From assembly GCF_021568705.1 (NCBI RefSeq), contig NZ_JAKGTH010000012.1, positions 1 to 59,692 on the forward strand: DNA of 59,692 bases, in the 5' to 3' direction. Source of the stretch: Gillisia lutea (GTDB taxonomy: Bacteria > Bacteroidota > Bacteroidia > Flavobacteriales > Flavobacteriaceae). The translations under genes were made by a program, and so were the position numbers. Each line of letters starts with the position of its first letter. Within the stretch, counting starts at the first letter, position 1. The notes beneath the pieces were generated by a model. It was given only the letters and a program-made list of their open reading frames with translations. It did not search any database and was not told where the DNA came from. Below are positions 26,225 through 34,865 of the stretch, in pieces.

Positions 26225-27174
26225 TTGGTTTCTTCGCCTTCTGTAGGTTCCTCTTCTTCTAAAGGGTAGGTTACTTCCAAATTGTTAGATACAAAAGTGC
26301 CTAAAGTATAACTTTCAAAAGATATTTCTTCGGCGTCTCCTCCTTGATTCTTTAGTTTGAGATCCTGAATTCTAATTAAAGAACTAAAGCTCTTCTTAAT
26401 TGTGTTAATAAGGCTTTCGGCTCCTTCATACTGGATACTGGCAGTTTTATCTAGGTAATATGGTTGGTCAGTTGTAGGGTTATAATTTGTGGCAGGGTTG
26501 GTATTTAACTCGGTTACTTCCCATCGGGTAATAACACCATCGTTGTCATCATCATCATCGAGGTAATCTGCTATACCGTCTTCATCACTATCTTTATAAC
26601 CATCTGCATTAACTGGATCTGTTGCGAGTTTTTTAAGTTCTTCACTAGTAGGTACATTGTCTCCGTCATCATCAATATCTAAGTAATCAAAAATACCATC
26701 CCCATCAGTATCTTGTTCTGTAGCCATGCCTTCAAGAGTATTTAATATATCATCTCCATCAATATCATCGCTGGCTGTTTCTTGGGTTATAATAATCACT
26801 GTGCCTCCAACGCTTTTGTATTCCTGTTGCACACGAGGTGTGCTTGGAGGAATATTATTACAGAAGTAGTCTGTAGTTACAGCGTCATCAAAAGTTCTAT
26901 AAACAAGTTTATTGTTTTCCCCCGAAAGAGAAAAGGTGATCTCACCAATCTCAGTTGAAATAAAACCTTCTTCTATTGTTGCAAGCTGATCAGTGCTTAG
27001 CGATATAGATTCAAAAATATTGTCATTTTTAATTTTATAGAAGACTTTATTCTCAGCATCTCCGCACACTTTCAAGTCTTGATCGTCAAAATCAAAAGAA
27101 GTGAAAATAATATCACCATCATCACAAGAAGTTAAAAAAAGCAAGAGTATTCCTAAGCAAAGGTAAGTGCGCAT
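26221..27174 (-). CDS. Lipoprotein with thrombospondin type 3 (calcium-binding) repeats
   Basis: The 317-residue protein has a lipoprotein signal (MRTYLCLGILLLFLTSC, Cys17). Its middle (about 134-215) carries Asp-rich repeats DIDGDDILNTLEG, DTDGDGIFDYLDIDDDGD and DSDEDGIADYLDDDDDNDG, the TSP type 3 / calcium-binding pattern. The rest is beta-rich and has no recognised domain, with an acidic tail EEEEPTEGEETN. It probably binds calcium at the outer membrane surface. A TATTTTTG element lies 16 bases upstream of the ATG. Confidence 0.82.
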   Translation of the reverse strand: MRTYLCLGILLLFLTSCDDGDIIFTSFDFDDQDLKVCGDAENKVFYKIKNDNIFESISLSTDQLATIEEGFISTEIGEITFSLSGENNKLVYRTFDDAVTTDYFCNNIPPSTPRVQQEYKSVGGTVIIITQETASDDIDGDDILNTLEGMATEQDTDGDGIFDYLDIDDDGDNVPTSEELKKLATDPVNADGYKDSDEDGIADYLDDDDDNDGVITRWEVTELNTNPATNYNPTTDQPYYLDKTASIQYEGAESLINTIKKSFSSLIRIQDLKLKNQGGDAEEISFESYTLGTFVSNNLEVTYPLEEEEPTEGEETN

Positions 27175-27190
27175 AAAAATTTGTTTTCAA

Positions 27191-27198
27191 CAAAAATA
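27191..27198 (-). promoter_or_regulatory. Bacteroidota -7 element (TATTTTTG) for the TSP3 lipoprotein gene
   Basis: TATTTTTG on the minus strand, 16 bases before the ATG at 27174; no clear TTG at -33. Confidence 0.45.
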
Positions 27199-27248
27199 AA
27201 GCTTTAGTAATTTATAGCAGAGCATACTTTAAATAATTTTATTTCTTT

Positions 27249-27256
27249 TATTTTTG
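27249..27256 (+). promoter_or_regulatory. Bacteroidota -7 element (TATTTTTG) for the cysteine desulfurase gene
   Basis: TATTTTTG ends six bases before ATG 27263, so transcription should start essentially at the start codon. This also argues that the TTG at 27254, within the element, is not the start codon. Confidence 0.5.
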
Positions 27257-27262
27257 TGCCCC

Positions 27263-28411
27263 ATGAGAAAAGTATATTTAGACAGTGCAGCAACCACGCA
27301 AATGCGTGAGGAAGTTATAGATAAAATGGCCCAAGTAATGAGAGAAAACTACGGTAATCCCTCATCTACTCATAGTTATGGAAGGTCATCTAAATCGTTA
27401 GTTGAAAATGCTCGTAAAACTGTAGCGGGTTATTTAAATGTGTCTGCTTCAGAAATAGTGTTCACATCGGGTGGTACCGAGGCAGATAATTTAGCCTTGA
27501 ATTCTGCCGTGCGTGACCTTGGGGTGAGAAGGATAATCACTTCAAAGATCGAACACCATGCGGTGCTTTACACAGTAGATCAATTAAAAGCCTGTTTTGA
27601 TATTGCGGTAGATTATGTAAAGCTGGATAATTGTGGGAATGTTGATATTTCAGATCTCGAGCAACTCTTAAGTTCTTCAGAAGAAAAAACACTGGTTAGC
27701 CTGATGCACGTGAATAATGAGGTGGGAAATATTTTGAATATTGAAACTGTAGGGAAATTATGTAAGAGTAAAAATGCATTGTTTCATTGCGATACCGTGC
27801 AATCTATTGGTCATTTTAAAATGGATTTGTCTAATCTCCCAGTAGATTTTACAGCTGTGAGTGCGCACAAATTCCATGGCCCCAAAGGTGTAGGATTTGC
27901 TTTTGTACGTAAGAATAGCGGTTTGAAACCTCTTATTTTTGGAGGTGAGCAGGAGCGGGGTCATCGTGCTGGAACTGAAAGTGTTCATAATATCGTAGGT
28001 CTGGAAGAAGCGTTGAAGTTAGCACATGAGACAATGGATGAAGAGAGAGCGTATATATCTTCTCTTAAGAAATACTTCATCGAGAAATTAGAGACTGAGA
28101 TTCCAGGAGTTAAATTTAATGGGAACTGCAAAGATTTTGAAAGTAGTACTTACACACTAATAAATGTATGTTTACCTGTTTCTCCTGAAAAGGCCTTAAT
28201 GTTATTGTTTCAATTAGATCTTAAAGGTATTGCCTGTTCAAAAGGTAGTGCTTGCCAGAGTGGAAGTGATAAAGGCTCTCATGTTTTAAGTGCGTTTTTA
28301 TCTGAAGAGGATATGAAAAAGCCGTCCCTTCGTTTTTCATTATCTAGATTTAATAGTACTGAAGATATAGATTATACCGTCGAAGTTTTAAAAGAATTTA
28401 TAGAGAAATAA
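27263..28411 (+). CDS. Cysteine desulfurase (NifS/IscS family, class V aminotransferase)
   Basis: The 382-residue PLP enzyme removes sulphur from cysteine for Fe-S cluster or tRNA thiolation. Motifs: VYLDSAATTQMR at the N terminus, GNPSSTHSYGR, FTSGGTEADNLAL, HHAVLYTVDQL, the PLP lysine in VSAHKFHGPKGVGF, and the active cysteine in SKGSACQSGS near the C terminus. Longer spacing around the Cys loop places it with NifS/IscS-type (class I) enzymes. No Fe-S scaffold gene is adjacent, so it is probably not the SUF desulfurase; a tRNA-related role is possible. Confidence 0.9.
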   Translation: MRKVYLDSAATTQMREEVIDKMAQVMRENYGNPSSTHSYGRSSKSLVENARKTVAGYLNVSASEIVFTSGGTEADNLALNSAVRDLGVRRIITSKIEHHAVLYTVDQLKACFDIAVDYVKLDNCGNVDISDLEQLLSSSEEKTLVSLMHVNNEVGNILNIETVGKLCKSKNALFHCDTVQSIGHFKMDLSNLPVDFTAVSAHKFHGPKGVGFAFVRKNSGLKPLIFGGEQERGHRAGTESVHNIVGLEEALKLAHETMDEERAYISSLKKYFIEKLETEIPGVKFNGNCKDFESSTYTLINVCLPVSPEKALMLLFQLDLKGIACSKGSACQSGSDKGSHVLSAFLSEEDMKKPSLRFSLSRFNSTEDIDYTVEVLKEFIEK

Positions 28412-28467
28412 TTTATCATAAATAACTGGTTTATAATTGAATAAAACAAGTTGTTTAAATTAAAAGT

Positions 28468-28493
28468 AAAAGCCTCCTGATAAGGAGGCTTTT
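28468..28493. terminator. Bidirectional terminator between the cysteine desulfurase and M23 genes
   Basis: Stem AAAAGCCTCCT (28468-28478) with AGGAGGCTTTT (28483-28493), flanked by A and T runs; lies between two convergent genes. Confidence 0.8.
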
Positions 28494-28515
28494 GTGTTCT
28501 TGGGTTGAAGCAGTC

Positions 28516-30204
28516 CTACTTTCGGAAGAAAGTAGCCTCATATGTTTGACTATTACCCACATTGTCTGTTACAATTACTTTAAGATGATTTTCTGTTTCA
28601 GTTAAAGCTTCGTCGCTAAAACTATGGGTTAGCATATTCTTTTTGTATTCATATTCCATCAAGATAAATTTTCCGTTAACAGTTGCTCTATAGCTCTTAA
28701 TCCCTGAAAGATCATCTGATATTTTTACTTGTAGCGTTTGGTTGTTGGAGATCCATTGCCCGTCTTTGAAATTTACAGGTGAAATTTTAGGAGCATTAAT
28801 ATCTGCTACTAAGGTGTAATCACCAAAAGATCGAGTGCCGGTGGTAAATCTATTTCCTTTTTTATAGGTTGAAGAATAGCTGGGCCTCCCTCTATAACCT
28901 AACTCTGCAATAAAAAGTTTCTCTCTGTCTTCAGCTTTATACTTGCTCACATCAAATCCAATAGTAATGTTGCTATGAATAGGAGTGTCGTCCTGATGAA
29001 AGTGTAGCGTGTCACCCTTAAAAGAAATGTCGAGGTACGTATCTTCGTAAAGACTATTTTTAGGAATATAGATATCTATTCCGTTTTGTTCTGTAGAAAA
29101 AGCTTCATCGGCTTTTACAAAATAATCAGTCTCCTGGATATTTTTTGAAACGGCAGTCTTAGGCTGTTTCCCTAAAATAGGAATTCGTATCACGCGTTCA
29201 TTTCCGGCATAATCCAATACTTTGATGCTATATAAATAGGTTAAGCTATCCTGAACGCTTATATTTCCTTTGTTTAAGACATTTTCGTAGATGCTCAAAG
29301 GGTTGTTCTGTGGCACGAATAATTTAGTGATACGACTTTTTCTATTGCTGAAATACTCATAATCAATAAGCGAATTGATATATCGTGTTTCAGAAAATGA
29401 GAATTTATCCATATTTAATTGGAATATACGATCACCGTTAAGGTTAGCTTCAATTTTGTAAACTCCATTGTTATTGGGCGCTCCATCTAGCTTATCTACT
29501 GTAGAAATTCCAAATCCTATCTCGCCACATGCTTCCAGTTCTTGGGTTTTAAAAGAGCCGTCGCTAAGAGGGATTAATTTAATTTGTTGTCTTTCTGCTG
29601 AGCCGTTTACATGGGCATTTTCTCCCAGTGGATACACGAATAATGAATTAACTGTGGGGGCTTGAGTGTCCTTCAGGTTAATACCAAAGAGGTTTGGATT
29701 CATAGGGCGTTGCTGACCGTCCCTAATTTCAAAATGCAAATGAGGGCCGCCACTTCCTCCGGTGTTTCCACTGTAAGCTATAAGATCTCCTTTTTTAACT
29801 GCTAATTCACCTTCTTTAGGAAAAAGCTCTATCTCATAAGTTTCTTTAGCGTATTGTTGCTTTTTAAGATAAGCTTCTAGTTCGGGCGATAAACGCTGTA
29901 AATGTCCATAAACAGTGGTGTAGCCATTAGAGTGAAGTATGTATAATGCTTTTCCGTAGCCATAATGCTGAATGTTTATTCGGCTTATATGCCCATCGGC
30001 CGCCGCAAGAACCGGTAATCCTTCTCGTTGTTGGGTTTTAATATCCATTCCGCTATGGAAATGATTTGACCTGAGTTCACCAAAAGTTCCGGACAAAACC
30101 AGATCGATGTCCAATGGTTTTCTAAAATAGTCGGTAGGCACTTGAGGTTGGGCCTGTATAAGACTTGTAACTAAAACTAATAATAGCGGCAATAGCTTCT
30201 TCAT
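28516..30204 (-). CDS. M23 family metallopeptidase (exported peptidoglycan endopeptidase-like)
   Basis: The 562-residue protein has a signal peptide (MKKLLPLLLVLVTSLIQAQ) and near residues 40-165 the LytM fold: HFHSGMDIKT supplies the first zinc His and Asp, and HLHFEIRDG the last, with the YSGNTGGSGGPHLHF loop. The long C terminus is beta-rich with Ig-like traits and no known fold assigned. It should cut peptide cross-links, or hold peptidoglycan, in the periplasm. Divergent from the zapB-like/zapA genes, a linkage that fits a cell-envelope role. Confidence 0.88.
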   Translation of the reverse strand: MKKLLPLLLVLVTSLIQAQPQVPTDYFRKPLDIDLVLSGTFGELRSNHFHSGMDIKTQQREGLPVLAAADGHISRINIQHYGYGKALYILHSNGYTTVYGHLQRLSPELEAYLKKQQYAKETYEIELFPKEGELAVKKGDLIAYSGNTGGSGGPHLHFEIRDGQQRPMNPNLFGINLKDTQAPTVNSLFVYPLGENAHVNGSAERQQIKLIPLSDGSFKTQELEACGEIGFGISTVDKLDGAPNNNGVYKIEANLNGDRIFQLNMDKFSFSETRYINSLIDYEYFSNRKSRITKLFVPQNNPLSIYENVLNKGNISVQDSLTYLYSIKVLDYAGNERVIRIPILGKQPKTAVSKNIQETDYFVKADEAFSTEQNGIDIYIPKNSLYEDTYLDISFKGDTLHFHQDDTPIHSNITIGFDVSKYKAEDREKLFIAELGYRGRPSYSSTYKKGNRFTTGTRSFGDYTLVADINAPKISPVNFKDGQWISNNQTLQVKISDDLSGIKSYRATVNGKFILMEYEYKKNMLTHSFSDEALTETENHLKVIVTDNVGNSQTYEATFFRK

Positions 30205-30327
30205 AAAATCTTTTCAAATAATTGTTTTCGGGCTCTAAATATACTTAAAGTTTCAGGGATTATTCAAGCTTTATTGCGCCTTATATAAAGCGTATTTGAA
30301 AGGATTTTGAAAATAGATTTAAAAGTA

Positions 30328-30358
30328 TTGGGAAATTTGAGGAGGTATGTTAACTTTG
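30328..30358 (+). promoter_or_regulatory. Promoter of the ZapB-like/zapA unit (TTG-N20-TAACTTTG)
   Basis: TTG at 30328-30330 and TAACTTTG at 30351-30358, 20 bases apart; a good Bacteroidota promoter 27 bases upstream of the ATG at 30386. Confidence 0.7.
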
Positions 30359-30385
30359 TAGGAATAAGTAGCACGTTGAGCTTTT

Positions 30386-30676
30386 ATGAGTGATTTGACA
30401 GAAATAGTTGATAGCCTTGAAAATAGAATAAGCAAGTTGCTTCATAAGTATGAAGTTCTTAAGCAAACGCAACATTCAATTCAGGAAGAATTAACAGCTG
30501 TTAAAAAGGAAAACGAGCGGATTACCGAAGAATTAATAACTTCAGAAAACCGAGTTCAAACTCTAAAGGCCGCCAACGCGATGCTAGGCAGTAACGATTT
30601 CAAGAAGGAAACTAAGCTTAAAATAAACGGCTTGATACGAGATATTGATCAATGTATTGTTCAATTATCAGAATAA
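30386..30676 (+). CDS. ZapB-like coiled-coil protein
   Basis: The 96-residue protein is almost all coiled coil (residues 5-75; SLENRISKLLHKYEVLKQTQ and ERITEELITSENRVQTLKAA), ending in a short acidic/hydrophobic tail. Its start is seven bases upstream of zapA. A small coiled coil next to ZapA is expected of ZapB, which links ZapA-FtsZ bundles to the chromosome terminus, but sequence identity to E. coli ZapB is not evident, so this is an inference from position and fold. Function otherwise unknown. Confidence 0.72.
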   Translation: MSDLTEIVDSLENRISKLLHKYEVLKQTQHSIQEELTAVKKENERITEELITSENRVQTLKAANAMLGSNDFKKETKLKINGLIRDIDQCIVQLSE

Positions 30677-30683
30677 AAGAATA

Positions 30684-30977
30684 ATGTCAGATACGCTTAA
30701 AATAAAAATATCGATTGCAGACAGGGTTTACCCTCTAACGATTCAGTCCCATCAGGAAGAAGGATTGCGTAAGGCTGCAAAGAAGATAGAAGCGATGATA
30801 AAGCAGTTTGAGCAAAGTTATGCCGTAAGGGATAAGCAAGATGTCTTGGCCATGTGTGCCTTGCAGTTTGCAGCCCAGACCGAGCAAAAAACCATAGATA
30901 ATCAAAGCGAAGTGGAAATAGCTGAAGAGAAATTAAAGTCACTTAATGAACTTCTTCAAACTCACTTAGCTACATAA
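30684..30977 (+). CDS. zapA: Cell division protein ZapA
   Basis: The 97-residue protein has the ZapA pattern: LKIKISIADRVYPLTIQSHQEEGLRKAAKKIE then a coiled coil (QFEQSYAVRDKQDVLAMCALQFAAQ) and a C-terminal helix. ZapA cross-links FtsZ filaments at mid-cell. The frame is open to 30645, but ATG 30684 (MSDTLKIK) is the true start and gives the normal length. In E. coli the 6S RNA gene also lies just after zapA, as proposed here. Confidence 0.9.
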   Translation: MSDTLKIKISIADRVYPLTIQSHQEEGLRKAAKKIEAMIKQFEQSYAVRDKQDVLAMCALQFAAQTEQKTIDNQSEVEIAEEKLKSLNELLQTHLAT

Positions 30978-30999
30978 GTTCTTTTAAATAACACAAAAG

Positions 31000-31173
31000 G
31001 TTTACTGCCTGTATTAGTGATTTATTTTTGATAAACTCAACACGAATTCTTTAAAAAGGGTGAGTTTAAGTTGTAAAAGCGAGCCGTCTTTGAGCGGATA
31101 CTTGATCAGCTTGTTAGCCCTATACTTATTTTAAGGAGTTTATACAAAACATGATCTAGTACAGGCTTTTTTT
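31000..31173 (+). ncRNA. ssrS: Structured RNA between zapA and rny, probable 6S RNA
   Basis: An intergenic region of about 170 bases with no ORF is closed by an 11-bp helix: GCCTGTATTAG (31007-31017) with CTAGTACAGGC (31156-31166; one G-U pair), followed by seven T. Inside is the hairpin TAAACTCA (31032-31039)/TGAGTTTA (31061-31068), while GAGTTTAT at 31136-31143 can pair with the same left arm (31031-31038). A long closing stem, an interior bubble and about 160-170 nt length fit 6S RNA, which binds RNA polymerase holoenzyme in stationary phase. The position after zapA (as ssrS in E. coli) and my recollection of flavobacterial annotations support this; I could not run a covariance model. Exact ends are uncertain. 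Confidence 0.62.
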
Positions 31174-31191
31174 ATATATACATTTAAACAT

Positions 31192-32754
31192 ATGGACATA
31201 AGTATAGTAATTATTGGAGTAGTAGTAGGCGTTGCAATAGGATTTGCAATAGCTAAATTTCTCGAGAAGAGTAATGCGTCAAAAATTGTTAAAGGAGCCA
31301 AGAAATCGGCGGCTGCAACAATTAGAGAAGCTAAGGTGGAGGCAGAGAGTATAAAGAAAGACAAGATACTTCAGGCTAAAGAAAAATTCATTGAACTTAA
31401 AACTGAGCATGAGAAAGTAATACTTAGCAGAGATAAGAAGATTGGAGATGCAGAGAAACGTATAAGAGACAAAGAATCTCAGCTTTCAAGTGAGCTTGCT
31501 AAAAGCAAGAATTTAAATAAAGATATTGAAGATAAGATCAAGGATTACGATCATAGAAACGACTATTTAGAAAAGAAACAAGAGGAAATAGATAAGTTGC
31601 TTGCCAGTAAAATTCAACAACTGGAAGTGATTTCAGGGCTTTCGGCTGAGGAAGCTAAGTCTCAACTTACAGAATCTTTGAAAGATAATGCGAAGGCAGA
31701 TGCCATGGCCCTTATTCAGGATACTATTGAAGAAGCCAAGCTAACCGCTCAGCAAGAAGCTAAGAAGATCATCATTAACACCATTCAGCGCATCGGTACG
31801 GAAGAAGCGATTGAAAACTGTGTATCTGTCTTTAATCTGGAAAGCGATGATGTGAAGGGTAGAATTATTGGTAGAGAAGGAAGAAATATTCGAGCTATTG
31901 AAGCTGCAACAGGAGTAGAGATTATTGTTGATGATACCCCTGAGGCAATTATACTTTCTTGTTTCGATTCAGTAAGAAGAGAAGTAGCGCGTTTATCTTT
32001 ACATAAACTGGTTACAGATGGAAGAATTCACCCGGCACGTATTGAAGAGGTGGTAAAGAAAACCCGCAAACAGATAGATGAAGAAATAATTGATATAGGT
32101 AAGCGTACAGTGATCGATCTTGGTATTCATGGTCTACATCCAGAATTAATTAAAACGGTTGGTAGAATGAAGTATAGATCGTCTTACGGTCAGAACTTAC
32201 TGCATCACTCCAGAGAAGTAGCTAAACTATGTGGTGTAATGGCCGCAGAACTAGGATTGAATCCGAAGTTAGCGAAACGTGCCGGACTATTACATGATAT
32301 AGGAAAAGTGCCGGATACGGAGACTGAAGTACCACACGCAATTTTAGGGATGCAGTGGGCTGAGAAATATGGTGAAAAACCGGAAGTATGTAATGCTATT
32401 GGAGCTCACCACGATGAAATAGAAATGAATTCTCTTTTATCACCTATAGTGCAGGTTTGTGATGCTATTAGTGGTGCAAGACCGGGAGCGAGAAGACAGG
32501 TGTTGGATTCGTATATCCAACGTTTGAAAGATCTTGAAGAGATAGCCTTCGGATTTGGTGGCGTGAAGAAAGCATATGCCATCCAGGCTGGTAGAGAATT
32601 ACGAGTTATTGTAGAAAGTGAGAAAGTTACAGACGATAAGGCGGCAAATCTCTCTTTTGAGATCTCTCAAAAGATCCAAACAGATATGACATATCCCGGG
32701 CAAGTTAAGGTAACCGTTATACGTGAAACGCGTGCAGTGAATATTGCTAAATAA
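31192..32754 (+). CDS. rny: Ribonuclease Y
   Basis: The 520-residue endoribonuclease starts mRNA decay. Features: N-terminal membrane helix ([21 protein letters not shown]), a long coiled coil (about 30-190), a KH domain with [15 protein letters not shown] (about 222), and an HD domain with HDIGK near residue 369 and later GAHHDEIEM. It anchors to the inner membrane. The family is complete, and a terminator follows. Location beside the proposed 6S RNA is conserved in my recollection of flavobacterial genomes. Confidence 0.94.
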   Translation: MDISIVIIGVVVGVAIGFAIAKFLEKSNASKIVKGAKKSAAATIREAKVEAESIKKDKILQAKEKFIELKTEHEKVILSRDKKIGDAEKRIRDKESQLSSELAKSKNLNKDIEDKIKDYDHRNDYLEKKQEEIDKLLASKIQQLEVISGLSAEEAKSQLTESLKDNAKADAMALIQDTIEEAKLTAQQEAKKIIINTIQRIGTEEAIENCVSVFNLESDDVKGRIIGREGRNIRAIEAATGVEIIVDDTPEAIILSCFDSVRREVARLSLHKLVTDGRIHPARIEEVVKKTRKQIDEEIIDIGKRTVIDLGIHGLHPELIKTVGRMKYRSSYGQNLLHHSREVAKLCGVMAAELGLNPKLAKRAGLLHDIGKVPDTETEVPHAILGMQWAEKYGEKPEVCNAIGAHHDEIEMNSLLSPIVQVCDAISGARPGARRQVLDSYIQRLKDLEEIAFGFGGVKKAYAIQAGRELRVIVESEKVTDDKAANLSFEISQKIQTDMTYPGQVKVTVIRETRAVNIAK

Positions 32755-32774
32755 TTTTTAAATTGTAGTAAATA

Positions 32775-32806
32775 AAAAATCCCGTCATTGACGGGATTTT
32801 TTATTT
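32775..32806 (+). terminator. Rho-independent terminator of rny
   Basis: Perfect stem AAAATCCCGTC with GACGGGATTTT and a short ATT loop, then a T run. It is symmetric, so it may also serve the convergent aldo/keto reductase gene. Confidence 0.85.
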
Positions 32807-32822
32807 TAAGAAAGAAAGTTAA

Positions 32823-33773
32823 TTACTCCTCATCATAAATATCCTTATAAGAATTTCCTTTTGTAACAAAGAACTTTCCTGTTACATATCTAAAGTTATC
32901 ATCAAGTTCAGCGATTTTCTGAAGATCATCTTCATCTAGTTTTACACCGGTGCTTTCCAAATTTTCAATAATTCGAGTTTCATTGGTAGATTTTGGTATA
33001 ACCGCTGTACCTCGTAATGTATCCCAATTAATTATTACCTGTGCCGGGGAAGCGCCGTGTTTTTTTGCTATGGTAGTAATTACTTTGTTTTCTAGTAAAG
33101 AAGGTTCATCCTTAGCTTTCATTTCATCAGATCTATCACCGCTTCCTAATGGAGAATAAGCAGTTAGATGAATATTGTTCTTACTACAGAATTCAATTAA
33201 TTCATTTTGCTGAAGATAAGGATGCAGCTCCACCTGATTCATTTCAGGTATATCATCTGTCTTTTTGATGAGATCTTCCAATTTAGTTTGGCTAAAGTTA
33301 GAGACTCCTATATGTTTGGTAAGACCTTCCTTTTTTGCGTCAATCATCGCCTCCCATGTTTCTATAATGGGTACTTCTTCTAGTGAGAGATAATCATCAT
33401 CATTTTCGGGAAAGGCTACACCAGGTTTAAAAGCTACCGGCCAGTGAATTAGATAGAGGTCTAAGTAATCCAGTTGTAGGTCTTTTAAGGTTTGTTTTAA
33501 AGCAGGGAGAACATCCTCTTTTTTATGAGAATTGTTCCATAACTTAGATGTAATCCAAAGTTCTTCACGTTTTACGATACCTTCTTTTAAAACTTCAGCA
33601 AGCGCTTCTCCAACTTCAGCCTCATTTCCGTAAGTGGCTGCACAATCGATGTGTCTGTATCCGTTTTGTATAGCTGTTTTTACAGCCTTGGCAACTTCTC
33701 CTTTGGCAGACTTCCAGGTTCCAAGACCAATAGCAGGCATTTCATCACCGTTTTTAAATTTCAAAGTTTTCAT
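32823..33773 (-). CDS. Aldo/keto reductase
   Basis: The 316-residue (beta/alpha)8 NADPH oxidoreductase has the tetrad Asp43, Tyr48 (HIDCAATYGN), Lys77 (ITSKLWN) and His110 (LYLIHWPV), and the cofactor-binding end VIPKSTNETRIIENL. Typical substrates are aldehydes or ketones; the exact one cannot be told from sequence. It is 94 to 100 residues longer than none of its relatives, i.e. normal in size. It stands alone, convergent with rny and downstream of xerD on the same strand. Confidence 0.9.
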   Translation of the reverse strand: MKTLKFKNGDEMPAIGLGTWKSAKGEVAKAVKTAIQNGYRHIDCAATYGNEAEVGEALAEVLKEGIVKREELWITSKLWNNSHKKEDVLPALKQTLKDLQLDYLDLYLIHWPVAFKPGVAFPENDDDYLSLEEVPIIETWEAMIDAKKEGLTKHIGVSNFSQTKLEDLIKKTDDIPEMNQVELHPYLQQNELIEFCSKNNIHLTAYSPLGSGDRSDEMKAKDEPSLLENKVITTIAKKHGASPAQVIINWDTLRGTAVIPKSTNETRIIENLESTGVKLDEDDLQKIAELDDNFRYVTGKFFVTKGNSYKDIYDEE

Positions 33774-33847
33774 ATATAATTTATTTTTGCATGAATTTAC
33801 TATGCTTCTTATACATGAAAAAACTAAGCGCCGACTTTAGCACAAGT

Positions 33848-34750
33848 TTAATAATCTTTGCGTGGATGAAATTGAGATATTACTTGTTTTAAATGACTCT
33901 TATCTACGTGCATGTATATTTCGGTAGTTGTGATGCTTTCATGTCCTAACATCTGCTGAATTGCCCTTAAATCGGCTCCATTCTCTAGTAAATGAGTGGC
34001 AAACGAATGCCTAAAGGTGTGCGGACTTATATTCTTCTGTAAATTGGCTCTCTTTGCAAGATCTTTAACAATTGTAAAAATCATTGCTCTCGTTAACTTA
34101 TTTCCGCGTCTATTTAAAAAGACAATATCAGTAGCTTCCTTTTTAATTGGTCCTTGCAGCCTGCTATTATTTATGTAATCGCTTATAATTTGCTGAGTAA
34201 TGTCTCCAACGGGAACAAAACGATCTTTGCTACCTTTTCCGGTCACTTTAATAAAACCTTCATCAAAATATAAATCAGAAATCCTGAGATCTAACAGCTC
34301 CGACACACGGAGTCCGCAGCCGTATAAAGTTTCAAGAATAGCCTTATTGCGCTCGCCTTGTTCTTTTGATTGATCGACATTATCAATTAATTCGTCTATT
34401 TCTGTTAGCGAAAGCGTATCAGGTAATTTCCTTCCAATTTTGGGAGATTCGATCAATTCCATAGGATTATCTTCTCGATAGCCTTCAAAAATTAAGAAAT
34501 TAAAAAATCCTTTTAAGCCTGAAATTATTCGAGATTGCGTTCTGGCATTCACCAATTTTGCAATTTCAAAAACAAAATATTGCAATATTTCGGGGGTGAT
34601 TTTTGTGGGTGAGATTACTATATTGTTAGTGCCCAGGTGGTTAATAAGTTTCGAAACATCTAAAATGTAATTTGTAACAGAATTATCTGCGAGCCCCCGT
34701 TCTATAAGCAAGTAGTTTTTATAATCATTTAAAGATTGTTGCCACGTCAT
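33848..34750 (-). CDS. xerD: Site-specific tyrosine recombinase XerD
   Basis: The 300-residue recombinase resolves chromosome dimers at dif with XerC. It has the N-terminal SAM-like domain (MTWQQSLNDYKNYLLIERGL) and the catalytic set R148, K172, H244, R247, H270 and nucleophile Y279 (GCGLRVSELL, SPHTFRHSFATHLLENGADL, GHESITTTEIYMHV). A TTG 18 bases upstream extends the frame, but ATG 34750 is the true start. It is a housekeeping recombinase, not an integrase of a mobile element: no attachment sites or cargo are nearby. The neighbour aroQ region is typical of flavobacteria. Confidence 0.9.
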   Translation of the reverse strand: MTWQQSLNDYKNYLLIERGLADNSVTNYILDVSKLINHLGTNNIVISPTKITPEILQYFVFEIAKLVNARTQSRIISGLKGFFNFLIFEGYREDNPMELIESPKIGRKLPDTLSLTEIDELIDNVDQSKEQGERNKAILETLYGCGLRVSELLDLRISDLYFDEGFIKVTGKGSKDRFVPVGDITQQIISDYINNSRLQGPIKKEATDIVFLNRRGNKLTRAMIFTIVKDLAKRANLQKNISPHTFRHSFATHLLENGADLRAIQQMLGHESITTTEIYMHVDKSHLKQVISQFHPRKDY

Positions 34751-34832
34751 AGGTAAAGTTATTAACAATTTTAAGGAAACTAGTTTAGCAATACTTTAGG
34801 TTTGAGTAACATTTCCTTAACAAATGTAGGCT

Positions 34833-34840
34833 TAATTTTG
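34833..34840 (+). promoter_or_regulatory. Bacteroidota -7 element (TAATTTTG) for the porin-family gene
   Basis: TAATTTTG ends 25 bases before the ATG at 34866; the -33 TTG is not evident. Confidence 0.5.
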
Positions 34841-34865
34841 CTCCCGAACTTAAAAACAAAAACAA

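Noticed and set aside
33848-34750. XerD as the integrase of a mobile element
   Set aside because: It is a normal-length XerD with the full catalytic set, lies between housekeeping genes, and has no attachment repeats, transposase or cargo nearby.
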